DNA of 64,000 bases, taken from NCBI GenBank assembly GCA_028284445.1, contig JANQRS010000066.1, forward strand, positions 36,913 through 100,912, written 5' to 3'. A program made the position numbers and the translations under genes. The notes under the pieces are model-generated. The model saw nothing but the letters and a program-made list of their open reading frames with translations, had not been told where the DNA came from and searched no databases. The stretch comes from Calditrichia bacterium (GTDB taxonomy: Bacteria > Calditrichota > Calditrichia > RBG-13-44-9 > J075). Positions 14,910 to 24,028 of this stretch are shown here, one piece after another; positions within the stretch are counted from its first letter, which is position 1, and each line of letters starts with the position of its first letter.

Positions 14910-17900
14910 ATGAATAGTGTAAAAAGGACAAGCGCAGGAATTGTATACCTCCTTCTGATTCTTGCAAACTTGATAGCAATACTCTCCGCGCAGCCCGCGC
15001 TGCCTGAAGGACGTGATTTGAGTCGGCTCGAATCAGATGCCTGGACGGAAAGCGGGATTCCATACATCCGAAATTTTCGCCCGGCGGAGTATCGTGGCGA
15101 ATTCCAAAATTGGTCGGTAGCCCAGGGCCCTCAAGGCTTCATTTACGTGGCGAACAACGATGGCTTGTTGCAGTATGATGGCGCCAACTGGCGAATCTCT
15201 CCGACAAATGGAACAATGCGATCACTTGCCATAGATGGCCAGGGCAGGATTTATGCGGGAACCGATCTTGATCTCGGCTATTTTGAAGCGGATTCTCTTG
15301 GGTTGCTACATTTTAAATCCCTGCAGCCGCAATTGGATGAAAAGTATCGGGATTTTAATCAGGATGTCTGGTATACGCTGGTTCATAATGATACCGTCTA
15401 TTTTATGACCGCCCCATATGTTTTCCGTTGGGATGGGAATGCTTTCAAGGTATGGCCGGCAGAGGAAACATTTCAAACCATGCATTTAGCCAAGGGGCGG
15501 GTTTATCTACAGCAGCGAAACATCGGTTTGCAGGAAGTGGTTGGTGATTCACTCATAACGCCTACCGGGGCTGAAGTCTTTAAGCTGGCAGGGCCGTATA
15601 TGATGCTGCCGCATGAGGATGATGCTCTATTGATCGGCACATTTTTTCGGGGTCTCTATGTATTCGATGATCAGGGAACCCGTGCTGTTGACTGTTCCGC
15701 CAGTGACTTTATCAAGAAGCATCGCCTGTATTGTTCTGCACTATTGTCAAATGATCTGATTGCTCTGGGAACACTCGGCGGCGGCATTGGTATCATGGAC
15801 CGCCGGGGAAACCTGCTGCAAGTGATCGACAAAAATTCCGGCCTCCAGGATAATTCCGTCACGTGGATGGCTGCTGATGCGCAACAGGGGCTATGGGTCT
15901 CCCTTCTGTCAGGCATCTCGCGTATCGAAGTCGCTTCGCCGATAACTTCCTTTCCAGCCTCCGAGGGCGTTATCGAAGATCTCGTTCGCTACAAAGGAAA
16001 AATGTATTTGGCGCTCAGCCAGGGACTGCGCTCTCTGGAGCCGATAAATATGGCGGACCTCTCGCAGGGGGTAAAACCGGAGCGGCTACAGCCCGCGTTC
16101 GGCATAAGCTATCAATGCTACTCTCTCCTTGCAGATGATGCAGAATTGCTGGTCGGAAATACAAATGGCATACGCCGGATTATAGATGATGGTGTCAGCA
16201 AGATGCCACCATATGTTTCCACTGTTTTTCGGCTTCTTGAATCGCGCACTTCCCCCGGCACTATGTTTGTTGCTGCGCGCAACGGATTGGGTGTGCTTGC
16301 TAAAGTCAATGATCGCTGGACCCATAAAGGCTGGCTTCCGGTTGCAAACTTTCCGGTCTATGATGTTGAAGAAGATTCTACCGGGACACTGTGGTTGGCC
16401 CGAACCTCGGGGAATATTACCCGGGTCATCATTGAAGAACCAGGCGAAGCGATCGGTGATACCATTCCGGCAACAGTTACCCATTTCAGTAGTGATGCGA
16501 ACTTGCCGGCGGAACCAATTTTTCTGGCCTACGTCGACGGCGGTGTCACCTTCAGCGGGAGCAAAGGGGCTTTGATATTTGACGAATCTCAGCAAAAGTT
16601 CATTCCGGATCCGCGCCTGTCGGGCTCTCTTGCACCTGGTGAGTCTTGGGGGTACTTCGGAAAAGAGGACCACCATGGAAAGCTTTGGGCCTCACGCGGC
16701 TACCCCGGTGACTGGCGTTTGGGCTACGGAGAAAGAGATCTGAACGGCGAGTTGTCCTGGGTTATTGATCCCTTCCGGCGAATAAAGAATCTGAATGCAA
16801 TTAACATGATTTATCCCGAGGAGAATGGGGTAACCTGGATCGCCTCCGACAAATTGCTTCGGTATGATTCTCGTGTTCCGATGCGTGTTCAAGTGGAATT
16901 TCAAACGCATATTCGGAAAGTAATCCTGAAGGGAGATTCGATTATCTACTATGGAAATCGTAATGTGGAGCCCCTCCGCTACGGCTACGAGATGAACAGC
17001 ATTCGTTTTGATTTTTCAGCGACCAGTTTTGATTTGCCTGAGGCCAACCAATTCCAGTCGCGTCTTGTTGGATTTGACGATCAATGGTCTGCCTGGACAA
17101 CGGAAGTTCAGAGAGAATTTACCAATCTCTCAGAGGGAGACTATTACTTTGAAGTTCGCTCCCAAAACGTACATGGAATGGTGGGACAAGCGGCTGGATT
17201 TCGCTTCGAAATATCTCCACCGTGGTTTCGTAGTTGGTGGGCATATTTGCTCTATTTGGCAGGCGCCGGGGCGATCATTGCGCTAATAGTCAAGAGCCGC
17301 GTGCGTCAACTTGAGCGTAAGACTGAAGAATTAGAAGCAATGATTGCCAAGCGGACCACCCAAGTTCGCCAGCAGGCTGAAAAGCTCCAGGAAATAGATA
17401 AGCTGAAATCGCGCTTCTTTGCCAATATTTCTCATGAATTCCGCACACCCCTAACCCTGATTCTCGGACCGCTACAGGACGTGATGGGAAAGGTAAGTGA
17501 CGGCAACCTCAAACAGGAACTGGGATTGGTGCGACGAAATGCCGGAAAGTTGTTGGGGCTCATCAATCAGCTTCTGGATCTGTCTCGCCTGGAATCCGGG
17601 AAAATGGATTTGCAATTGCAGCAAGGAAATTTTTCTACCTTTTTGCGCGGATTGGTGGTGTCATTTAGTTCGCTGGCAGAGCAAAAGCAGATTTCACTCC
17701 AATTGCAAATCGAGGAAGATACTGCTGAGAAAGTCGATCAGGAACTTTATTACGATCGTGATAAAATAGAAAAAATCATCAATAATCTGCTGTCCAATGC
17801 CTTTAAATTTACTCCTGATGGGGGTCGCATACAGGTCATAGCTTCAGTTGAAAAGGCTGAAAATCAAGCCGGGGAAGAACTGCATATTCGAGTTGCCGAT

Positions 17901-18989
17901 ACCGGCGTTGGGATACCGGTAGAGCGCCTGCCGTATATTTTCGATCGTTTTTACCAGGTGGATAGTGCGCATACGCGTGAATACGAAGGCACAGGTATCG
18001 GCTTGGCTCTTACCAAAGAGCTGATTGAACGCCATTACGGCAGGATTGCTGTCGAAAGTAAAAGCGGGGCCGGGAGCACTTTTGTCGTTGCGCTTCCCTT
18101 GGGCAAGAATCACCTTCGGGAGTTGGACCAGATTCTGGATGCTGAGACAGTGGCTGACCCGCAAGCAACAACGGCAGAAACAGAAGCTGAAATTATTGCC
18201 CAACCGGCACCACCAATGACGCCGGCCGATCAAACCACAATCGTCCTTGTTATCGACGATCATATCGATATTCGCCGCTATATTCGCGGACGGCTAGGCG
18301 ATCATTATCAAATTCTGGAAGCCGACAATGGGGAAGCTGGGGTTGCTATGGCTATCGAACATGTGCCGGATCTGATTGTTTCGGATGTAATGATGCCGAA
18401 AATGGACGGTTACGGCGTTTGCGAGGCCGTGAAGACCAATCCAAAAACCAGCCATATACCGGTGATATTGCTGACAGCCAAGGCTGGTGAAGAAAGCAAA
18501 CTTGCCGGTCTGGAAACTGGCGCAGACGACTATCTTACCAAACCGTTTAGCAGCGACGAACTGCAGGTGCGGGTGCGTAATTTGATTGAATTACGTCGCA
18601 AATTGCGTGAAAAATTCCGGCGCGAAGGCATTCTGCAGCCGGAAGCGCTTGAGGTGACTTCGGTTGAAGAAGTGTTTCTCCTAGAGCTCAAAAAGGTTCT
18701 GGAAGATCATATGGCTGAAGAAGATTTCAGCATTGACGTCTTGTGCCGGGAACTCGGCATGAGCGAACGGCAACTGCAGCGCAAGTTAAGGGCATTGACC
18801 GGCCAGCGTCCGACCGAAGTTATTCGCGACGCCCGCCTGCAGCGGGCTAAATCTCTCCTCGAACAGCATGCCGGCAATGTATCTGAGGTTGCCTTTGAAG
18901 TCGGTTTCAACAATCTTTCCTATTTCGCCAAGTGCTTCCGCGAGAAGTATAATATCTCTCCCTCAGAATTCGTTAAACAAACAAAATAG
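14910..18989 (+). CDS. Hybrid two-component sensor/response regulator with AraC output
   Basis: The product is about 1359 residues from ATG 14910. A signal/anchor (LLLILANLIAIL) is followed by a long periplasmic propeller of two-component regulator (Reg_prop) repeats (NNDGLLQYDGANWR and others). Next come a Y_Y_Y domain, one membrane helix (WWAYLLYLAGAGAIIALIV), a HisKA with His842 (SHEFRTPLTLILGP), an HATPase (N-box NNLLSNAFKFTPDGG), a receiver with Asp1159 (IVSDVMMPKMDGYG) and a C-terminal AraC helix-turn-helix (MSERQLQRKLRALTGQ). This one-protein signalling type, common in Bacteroidota for glycan sensing, may control the surface-protein genes just downstream. No SusC/D pair is present. Confidence 0.93.
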   Translation: MNSVKRTSAGIVYLLLILANLIAILSAQPALPEGRDLSRLESDAWTESGIPYIRNFRPAEYRGEFQNWSVAQGPQGFIYVANNDGLLQYDGANWRISPTNGTMRSLAIDGQGRIYAGTDLDLGYFEADSLGLLHFKSLQPQLDEKYRDFNQDVWYTLVHNDTVYFMTAPYVFRWDGNAFKVWPAEETFQTMHLAKGRVYLQQRNIGLQEVVGDSLITPTGAEVFKLAGPYMMLPHEDDALLIGTFFRGLYVFDDQGTRAVDCSASDFIKKHRLYCSALLSNDLIALGTLGGGIGIMDRRGNLLQVIDKNSGLQDNSVTWMAADAQQGLWVSLLSGISRIEVASPITSFPASEGVIEDLVRYKGKMYLALSQGLRSLEPINMADLSQGVKPERLQPAFGISYQCYSLLADDAELLVGNTNGIRRIIDDGVSKMPPYVSTVFRLLESRTSPGTMFVAARNGLGVLAKVNDRWTHKGWLPVANFPVYDVEEDSTGTLWLARTSGNITRVIIEEPGEAIGDTIPATVTHFSSDANLPAEPIFLAYVDGGVTFSGSKGALIFDESQQKFIPDPRLSGSLAPGESWGYFGKEDHHGKLWASRGYPGDWRLGYGERDLNGELSWVIDPFRRIKNLNAINMIYPEENGVTWIASDKLLRYDSRVPMRVQVEFQTHIRKVILKGDSIIYYGNRNVEPLRYGYEMNSIRFDFSATSFDLPEANQFQSRLVGFDDQWSAWTTEVQREFTNLSEGDYYFEVRSQNVHGMVGQAAGFRFEISPPWFRSWWAYLLYLAGAGAIIALIVKSRVRQLERKTEELEAMIAKRTTQVRQQAEKLQEIDKLKSRFFANISHEFRTPLTLILGPLQDVMGKVSDGNLKQELGLVRRNAGKLLGLINQLLDLSRLESGKMDLQLQQGNFSTFLRGLVVSFSSLAEQKQISLQLQIEEDTAEKVDQELYYDRDKIEKIINNLLSNAFKFTPDGGRIQVIASVEKAENQAGEELHIRVADTGVGIPVERLPYIFDRFYQVDSAHTREYEGTGIGLALTKELIERHYGRIAVESKSGAGSTFVVALPLGKNHLRELDQILDAETVADPQATTAETEAEIIAQPAPPMTPADQTTIVLVIDDHIDIRRYIRGRLGDHYQILEADNGEAGVAMAIEHVPDLIVSDVMMPKMDGYGVCEAVKTNPKTSHIPVILLTAKAGEESKLAGLETGADDYLTKPFSSDELQVRVRNLIELRRKLREKFRREGILQPEALEVTSVEEVFLLELKKVLEDHMAEEDFSIDVLCRELGMSERQLQRKLRALTGQRPTEVIRDARLQRAKSLLEQHAGNVSEVAFEVGFNNLSYFAKCFREKYNISPSEFVKQTK

Positions 18990-19118
18990 CTTACTGGCTC
19001 ACTGCGTTCGCGTCAGTTCGCTACGCTCATGTCAGGCCATCCCTGGCCGTCAGGGCCTTCGGCCCGTCAGCTCGTTGCCGGTTTTTTGTCATCATTTGTC
19101 GGCCCACTGTTAGATAAT
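18990..19118. repeat. GTCAG-linked mosaic hairpin cluster 1, with a 40-bp tail element
   Basis: Small stems (CCTGGCC..., GGGCCTTCGGCCC, GCGTTCGC) are separated by GTCAG or GTCAGG. The cluster ends in a 40-bp element (19077-19116, GCCGG...TTAGATA) that recurs with few changes at 23907-23946. Confidence 0.75.
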
Positions 19119-19175
19119 CCTCTCCTTTTTTCCCAGGTTGTAAGCAGAGATGACGGCTGATCGTTCATCGTTGAC

Positions 19176-19203
19176 CGTTGAACGAACAACGTTGAACGAA
19201 CAA
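19176..19203. repeat. 14-bp direct repeat, two copies (heptamer-like)
   Basis: CGTTGAACGAACAA occurs twice in tandem and continues a looser 7-bp rhythm that starts near 19155. It lies between the mosaic cluster and the sorting-domain gene remnant. Confidence 0.6.
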
Positions 19204-19224
19204 CGAATACCCTGGGAGATCATT

Positions 19225-19401
19225 GTGAAAAACTCATTTATAGGAATTCAACACCTGTTTCAGCTCATGGCAGCCGTGGAGCGCCAGCTGAAATGGCGCG
19301 GCAAGAGCGACAATGGCAAGGCGGTTTCCAGCGGCATCTATCTTTATCGCCTGGAAGCGGGCAATTTCAGTGAAACGCGACGCATGGTGCTGCTGCGCTA
19401 G
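19225..19401 (+). pseudogene. Remnant of a secreted sorting-domain protein
   Basis: A GTG at 19225 (behind GGGAGA) opens a short frame that runs directly into a near-perfect end of a C-terminal sorting/FlgD-like domain: KWRGKSDNGKAVSSG then IYLYRLEAGNF and RRMVLLR (about 19294-19398). Intact genes in this window carry the same ending after 400 or more residues (compare GIYFYRLSAGNF). Only the last 35 or so residues remain, and signal peptide and body are missing. This looks like an internal deletion, or the tail left over from a duplicated gene. It is flanked on both sides by mosaic hairpin clusters, which may have mediated the deletion. Confidence 0.65.
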
Positions 19402-19580
19402 GCTCACTAGCGTTCGCGTCAGTTCGCTACGCTTACGTCAGGCCATCCCTGGCCGTCAGGGCCTTCGGCCCGTCAGCTCGTTTCACTCGCGTCAGGCTCG
19501 CCGTAAATGATCTTATTCGCGAACGCAGTGAGCTGACGCCGACGAAGGAGGCTGACGGCGCGCAGCGCCTGACATGAGCT
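19402..19580. repeat. GTCAG-linked mosaic hairpin cluster 2
   Basis: It begins right after the remnant stop codon. The first 90 bp closely match cluster 1, including the GGCCATCCCTGGCC and GGGCCTTCGGCCC stems. The second half is in inverted orientation (GCGAACGCAGTGAGCTGACG, GGCGCGCAGCGCCTGAC). Confidence 0.75.
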
Positions 19581-19634
19581 TAAGACGAGTTCATAAACAA
19601 CATAAAAAACATCTCACATATAGGAATCTAAATC

Positions 19635-22133
19635 ATGAAACGACATAAAGAAATCTTTGCAAGCAAGTGGCTACTGCCGCTGCTCCTACTACAACTAATG
19701 ACGGTGACATTCTATGCTCAAATCCCTCATGAACTGAGTTACCAGGGCGTATTGGCTGATTCAGCCGGTGTGCCATTTATGGATGGCGAATACGAATTGA
19801 CCTTCCGTTTGTTTGAAGAACCGGGCGGCGGCACCGCGATCTGGGAAGACCAGCAGGCAATCATCATTCGAAATGGCGTCTTTAGCACCTTACTCGGTGC
19901 CAGCGGGTTAGAATTACCGTTTGATAAGACATACTGGCTGGAAGTGGCATATGAAGGCGAGACGCTTGGACTGCGAAGTAAGCTCACTGCCAGTCCTTAT
20001 AGCTTAAACGCTGCTAACGTCATGGATAGCGTTATTAGCGGGCGGAAAATTGCTAACGACCAGGTTGTTCGGAGCTTGAATGGTCTGAAAGACGATATTA
20101 GTCTCGCTGCCGGCGCCAATATTACCCTGACCACCCAGGGAAACATGCTGGTGATTGCTGCGGATGACAGCCTTGGTAACGGCGGCGGTAACAGCCCCTG
20201 GACGGATATCGGCACTGCCATTCATTACACCGATGGCAACGTCGGTATTGGCACAGATGATCCTCAGGCACAGTTGGAAATTACCGGGAATTTGCGTTTG
20301 CCGCACACGGCTGACGCAGGCGCTGTTGGTGTCATTGAAGTCGAAGACAGCTCTCTCATCCATATCTATGGGAAAGACAACTTTTTTGCTGGCATCCTGG
20401 CTGGAAATTTTAGTTTGGATACCACCGAGAATGTCGGCGCCAGGCTTAATGTGGGTGTAGGGAGACAGTCATTAAGTTCACTTACAAATGGAGTGGGCAA
20501 TGTCGGTGTCGGGTTGACAACCCTGAAAAACAATACTTCCGGTTCCTTTAACACTGCTCTAGGTCAGACCTCTTTATATAGCAATACCAGTGGGTCCCTA
20601 AATACAGCCGTTGGACGATTTGCCTTATATGCAAATACGACATCTTCGAACAATACTGCCATTGGTGTCAGTGCTTTGCTTGTAACAATAGGGAATGGCA
20701 ATACCGGAGTCGGTGTTGGAAGTTTGTTGTCGAATACAACCGGCACAAACAATACGGCGATCGGTTATCAAGCAAATACTGCGGGCGCGACCCTTACCAA
20801 TGCGACGGCCATCGGTTACGATGCTGTCGTCGATGCCAGCAATAAGATTCGCCTGGGAAATGACAGTGTCACTGTTGTTGAAACAGCAGGAACCGTCGTT
20901 GCTGCGGCGTTTGAAGGAGATGGATCCCTGTTGACCAATCTGCCTGATGCTGCGTGGCAACAGGGAACAGGTGGTATCCATTACAGTGATGGCAATGTTG
21001 GCGTAGGTACTGCAGTTCCAATAGCAAGGATACATAGTGAGGGCGATGATAGTTTTCCGGGTTTCCATTCAGCAGGAGGCAGCGCTGATTTTTCTGTGCC
21101 GTTGGACGAGACAATGCAATTTGGACACTGGGATGGTACGTCCTTTACCGAGCGAATTCGCCTGGACAGCGACGGCAACCTGGGAATTGGCAACGTAAAT
21201 GCAAATGCCATGGTTCATGTTCGCAATCAAGGAGGTTTGCCCAGTTTTCATTCCTCCGGGACCAGTCGCGATTTTTCTGTGCCCAATAACCAGGCTATGC
21301 AGTTCGGGCATTGGGATGGGAACGCTGTCCTTACTGAAAGGATGCGCATTGCAGATGATGGTAATGTTGGCATCGGTACAACTGCGCCGCTCTCACTGCT
21401 CGATGTTGCCGGAACGATTACGGCAACCGACCTCGATCTTACTAAAACAACAAATGCTACAGCCTTTGATTTACAGCATAGCGGCCTATTGACGACTACG
21501 CTTGCTCAAATCGAAACTGCTTCCAATCCCTCCCTTACAGCGAGAATGTTAAAGATTTCTGCCGGTGCTTCTATGGCAACTCTGGCGCGCTTTATCCAAT
21601 GCGAGCGCGGAACCGATGTTCGCTTCCGGGTTGATGGCAGTGGTGACGCCTTTGCCGATGGCGCATTCAATGGAGGTGGTGCCGACTTCGCAGAGATGAT
21701 GGCTGTTTCCAGTGGTGCAACCTCCGTTGAGGCCGGCGACGTGATGGTGATTGATCCGCTCGGTGAGCGGGCCATCCGGAAATCCAGCGAGGCTCGCTCG
21801 ACCCTGGTTGCCGGTATCTACAGCACCCAGCCAGGATTCCTCGGCTCGGAGAGAGCCTGGGATGAGCCCAGCGGTGATGATATCAAAACCTGGACCCGGA
21901 AGGACCTGGCCGAGCGTTTTGATGAGATTCCGATGGCGGTCGTTGGTATTGTGCCTTGCAAGGTTTCCGCAGAAAATGGCGCCATTCAGCCGGGCGATCT
22001 TCTGGTGACTGCCACCATTCCCGGCCATGCCATGCGCGAAGACGATCCGAAAAACGGCACAATTCTCGGTAAAGCCCTGGGGAGCCTCGGTGCAGGCACC
22101 GGCGTGATCAAGGTGCTGGTAACATTGCAATGA
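19635..22133 (+). CDS. Secreted tail-fibre/adhesin-like protein with YadA-type head repeats
   Basis: The 832-residue protein has a signal peptide (about 1-29, MTVTFYAQ) and an N-terminal beta domain (ELSYQGVLADSAGVPF, GVFSTLLGAS). A run of 'G(N/D)VGIGT' turn repeats follows. The centre holds head-type repeats with the pattern NTAxG..AL..NT (about 285-375), as in trimeric adhesins and tail fibres. A conserved C-terminal domain begins GADFAEMMAV and ends GTGVIKVLVTLQ. It has no C-terminal sorting motif, unlike its neighbours. It is probably an extracellular trimeric fibre. It forms a cassette with the kelch/sorting-domain gene 165 bp downstream, and a second copy of the cassette lies at 26106-29739. 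Confidence 0.75.
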   Translation: MKRHKEIFASKWLLPLLLLQLMTVTFYAQIPHELSYQGVLADSAGVPFMDGEYELTFRLFEEPGGGTAIWEDQQAIIIRNGVFSTLLGASGLELPFDKTYWLEVAYEGETLGLRSKLTASPYSLNAANVMDSVISGRKIANDQVVRSLNGLKDDISLAAGANITLTTQGNMLVIAADDSLGNGGGNSPWTDIGTAIHYTDGNVGIGTDDPQAQLEITGNLRLPHTADAGAVGVIEVEDSSLIHIYGKDNFFAGILAGNFSLDTTENVGARLNVGVGRQSLSSLTNGVGNVGVGLTTLKNNTSGSFNTALGQTSLYSNTSGSLNTAVGRFALYANTTSSNNTAIGVSALLVTIGNGNTGVGVGSLLSNTTGTNNTAIGYQANTAGATLTNATAIGYDAVVDASNKIRLGNDSVTVVETAGTVVAAAFEGDGSLLTNLPDAAWQQGTGGIHYSDGNVGVGTAVPIARIHSEGDDSFPGFHSAGGSADFSVPLDETMQFGHWDGTSFTERIRLDSDGNLGIGNVNANAMVHVRNQGGLPSFHSSGTSRDFSVPNNQAMQFGHWDGNAVLTERMRIADDGNVGIGTTAPLSLLDVAGTITATDLDLTKTTNATAFDLQHSGLLTTTLAQIETASNPSLTARMLKISAGASMATLARFIQCERGTDVRFRVDGSGDAFADGAFNGGGADFAEMMAVSSGATSVEAGDVMVIDPLGERAIRKSSEARSTLVAGIYSTQPGFLGSERAWDEPSGDDIKTWTRKDLAERFDEIPMAVVGIVPCKVSAENGAIQPGDLLVTATIPGHAMREDDPKNGTILGKALGSLGAGTGVIKVLVTLQ

Positions 22134-22137
22134 TATT

Positions 22138-22177
22138 GAAGCATTGAAGCATTGAAGCATCGAAGCATTGAAGCATT
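22138..22177. repeat. 8-bp tandem repeat (GAAGCATT), five units
   Basis: Five consecutive GAAGCATT units (one GAAGCATC) start 4 bp after the stop codon of the tail-fibre-like gene. A GATTGGAGATTAGAGATT element (22188-22205) follows. Confidence 0.9.
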
Positions 22178-22223
22178 GACGAATAGAGATTGGAGATTAG
22201 AGATTCGAAAATTGATTTGCTTA

Positions 22224-22265
22224 CAAGCATCAAGCATCAAGCATCAAGCATCAAGCATCAAGCAT
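22224..22265. repeat. 7-bp tandem repeat (CAAGCAT), six perfect units
   Basis: Six identical CAAGCAT heptamers sit just before the kelch-protein gene. The same unit makes up part of the array at 1061-1158. Confidence 0.9.
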
Positions 22266-22297
22266 CAAAATCTCTATGCCAAAAAAGGAAGCAAAAC

Positions 22298-23755
22298 ATG
22301 AGACCTATATCAAAAAAAAATAGAAAAGGGCTGCCACTGCCATTGCTATTGCTACTGCTGGCATTGCCACTGACGCTTGCTGCTCAGAATCAAATCTCGC
22401 GCAGTGTCATCTCCAACGGCATGTTTCAGAGCGGGGTGACTGTCGCTAAACAGTCTGGCGCTATTGGCAAGCTGACTGCTGGCCGAAACAACAGCGACAG
22501 CAGGTTCACACTGCGATCCACGATTGGTCAGCCGATTCTCGGTGATATTCGCAGTGATATCGCCAATATCTATGCCGGCTTTTGGCCTGAGAACAGCGTC
22601 TTTCCTGAGCTGCGAGGCCTGCCTTTGGCAATCGGGGCCGCAACCGCCGAAGTATGGAATAACGAAGTCTATCTCTTTGGCGGATCTGATCATTGGTGGG
22701 GCAATACCACCTATAATTCCATTTACCGCTTTGATGGTGCGCAATGGGTGCTGCACGATAGCATTCCCGATAGTGATAACTGGGGTATGGAGTCCGCCGT
22801 TGATGGTGACAAAGTCTTCCTGCTAAACGGCTGGCCGAGAGGCGCCGGAACGCTACGCGAATATGATATGACCGCCAAAACCCTAACCTACCTTCCCGGT
22901 AATTCGACCGGCGTTCATTGGCGAAGCACAGCGGAGGTTGTTGGCGATTACCTTTACCTCTTTACTGCTGCCAGCAATGTCTATCAATATGATAAGGCTG
23001 ATAGCACCTGGGAGCTAAAGACCAATAATCCGACAAACGGCAATGCCGGCTTGAGATCCGTCGTTTACAATGGTGAGGTCTTCATTACCGGTTTCTTTGA
23101 CAGCACTTTCTATAAGTATAATCCCGAAAATGATGTCTGGATTCAACTCGCGGATATGCCTTATCCGCTGGCTGGCTGCGCCATGCAGCTATACAATGGT
23201 CGTATTTACTGTGCTGGTGGCAGCGAGGATGGCTTTCCAGGTCCGGTAGTCTATGATAATATCATTTCTTACGATATCGCCTCCAACACCTGGCATACGG
23301 AAGACCTGAAGCTGAGTGACAAGCGGCTATGGATGAGCTCAGTTGTTCTCGGTGGTGATTTTTACTCGATCGGCGGATTTGATGAAACCGGCACGCCGGT
23401 TGACATCGTCGAAAAGATATCATTACCAACCCTGGTCTCCATCGATGAAGACGATGGCAGTCGCAACACGGTTCCCAAACAATTCACGCTGGATCAAAAT
23501 TACCCCAATCCCTTTAATCCGTCGACAACAATACGCTTCGGCTTGCCTGTGGCCGCCGATGTGCATCTTGCGATTTATAATGTGCTCGGGCAACGCGTGC
23601 GGCTGGCAGTCAGCGGTCGCCGGGTTGCCGGAGAGCATTCATATATCTGGGACGGAACAAACGACCAGGGAGTAGCGGTAGGCAGTGGCATTTACTTCTA
23701 TCGCTTGAGCGCTGGTAATTTTGTCAGTACCCGAAAGCTAATTCTAACACGATGA
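22298..23755 (+). CDS. Secreted kelch-propeller protein with C-terminal sorting domain (cassette A)
   Basis: ATG 22298 with AAGGAAGC upstream is chosen; a longer frame from 22190 only translates the heptamer array. The 485-residue product has a signal peptide (LLLLLLALPLTLAAQ) and a short conserved segment ending in YAGFWPE. Six or so kelch repeats follow (LFGGSDHW, YNGRIYCAGGSED, YSIGGFDETG). The C-terminal sorting/FlgD-like domain runs from QNYPNPFNPSTTIRF to GIYFYRLSAGNF. The tail marks it for export across the outer membrane, possibly by a type IX-like system. The closest relative in the window is the gene at 28342. Ligand unknown. Confidence 0.85.
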   Translation: MRPISKKNRKGLPLPLLLLLLALPLTLAAQNQISRSVISNGMFQSGVTVAKQSGAIGKLTAGRNNSDSRFTLRSTIGQPILGDIRSDIANIYAGFWPENSVFPELRGLPLAIGAATAEVWNNEVYLFGGSDHWWGNTTYNSIYRFDGAQWVLHDSIPDSDNWGMESAVDGDKVFLLNGWPRGAGTLREYDMTAKTLTYLPGNSTGVHWRSTAEVVGDYLYLFTAASNVYQYDKADSTWELKTNNPTNGNAGLRSVVYNGEVFITGFFDSTFYKYNPENDVWIQLADMPYPLAGCAMQLYNGRIYCAGGSEDGFPGPVVYDNIISYDIASNTWHTEDLKLSDKRLWMSSVVLGGDFYSIGGFDETGTPVDIVEKISLPTLVSIDEDDGSRNTVPKQFTLDQNYPNPFNPSTTIRFGLPVAADVHLAIYNVLGQRVRLAVSGRRVAGEHSYIWDGTNDQGVAVGSGIYFYRLSAGNFVSTRKLILTR

Positions 23756-23756
23756 G

Positions 23757-23946
23757 GGCTTTCAGCCCGTCAGGCGCATCGCGCCGTCACCTCGCTACGC
23801 TCGTGTCAGGTCATCCTGGCCGTTAAAGCGATTCCGCGCGAACGCAGTGAGCTGACGCGGCGTAGCCGCTGACGAAGCGTAGCTTCTAGCGGCCACGGAT
23901 GGTCATGCCGGTTTTCTGTTAGCATTTGTCGGCACATTGTTAGATA
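23757..23946. repeat. GTCAG-linked mosaic hairpin cluster 3, with tail element
   Basis: Stems such as GGGCTTTCAGCCC, GGCGCATCGCGCC and GAAGCGTAGCTTC are joined by GTCAG/CTGACG. The final 40 bp (23907-23946) repeat the element at 19077-19116 (GCCGGTTTT.TG, CATTTGTCGGC, TGTTAGATA). Confidence 0.75.
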
Positions 23947-24028
23947 TGAAGAACCTGTTTTTATAAGCTTTAGACAGGTGCTTAACGGAGGCACGACTCT
24001 AAAGACTCTTTGAATAAAGGAGAAAGTA

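Noticed and set aside
22190..22297. Longer N terminus for the kelch protein
   Set aside because: It only translates the CAAGCAT heptamers; ATG 22298 has AAGGAAGC and opens the signal peptide.
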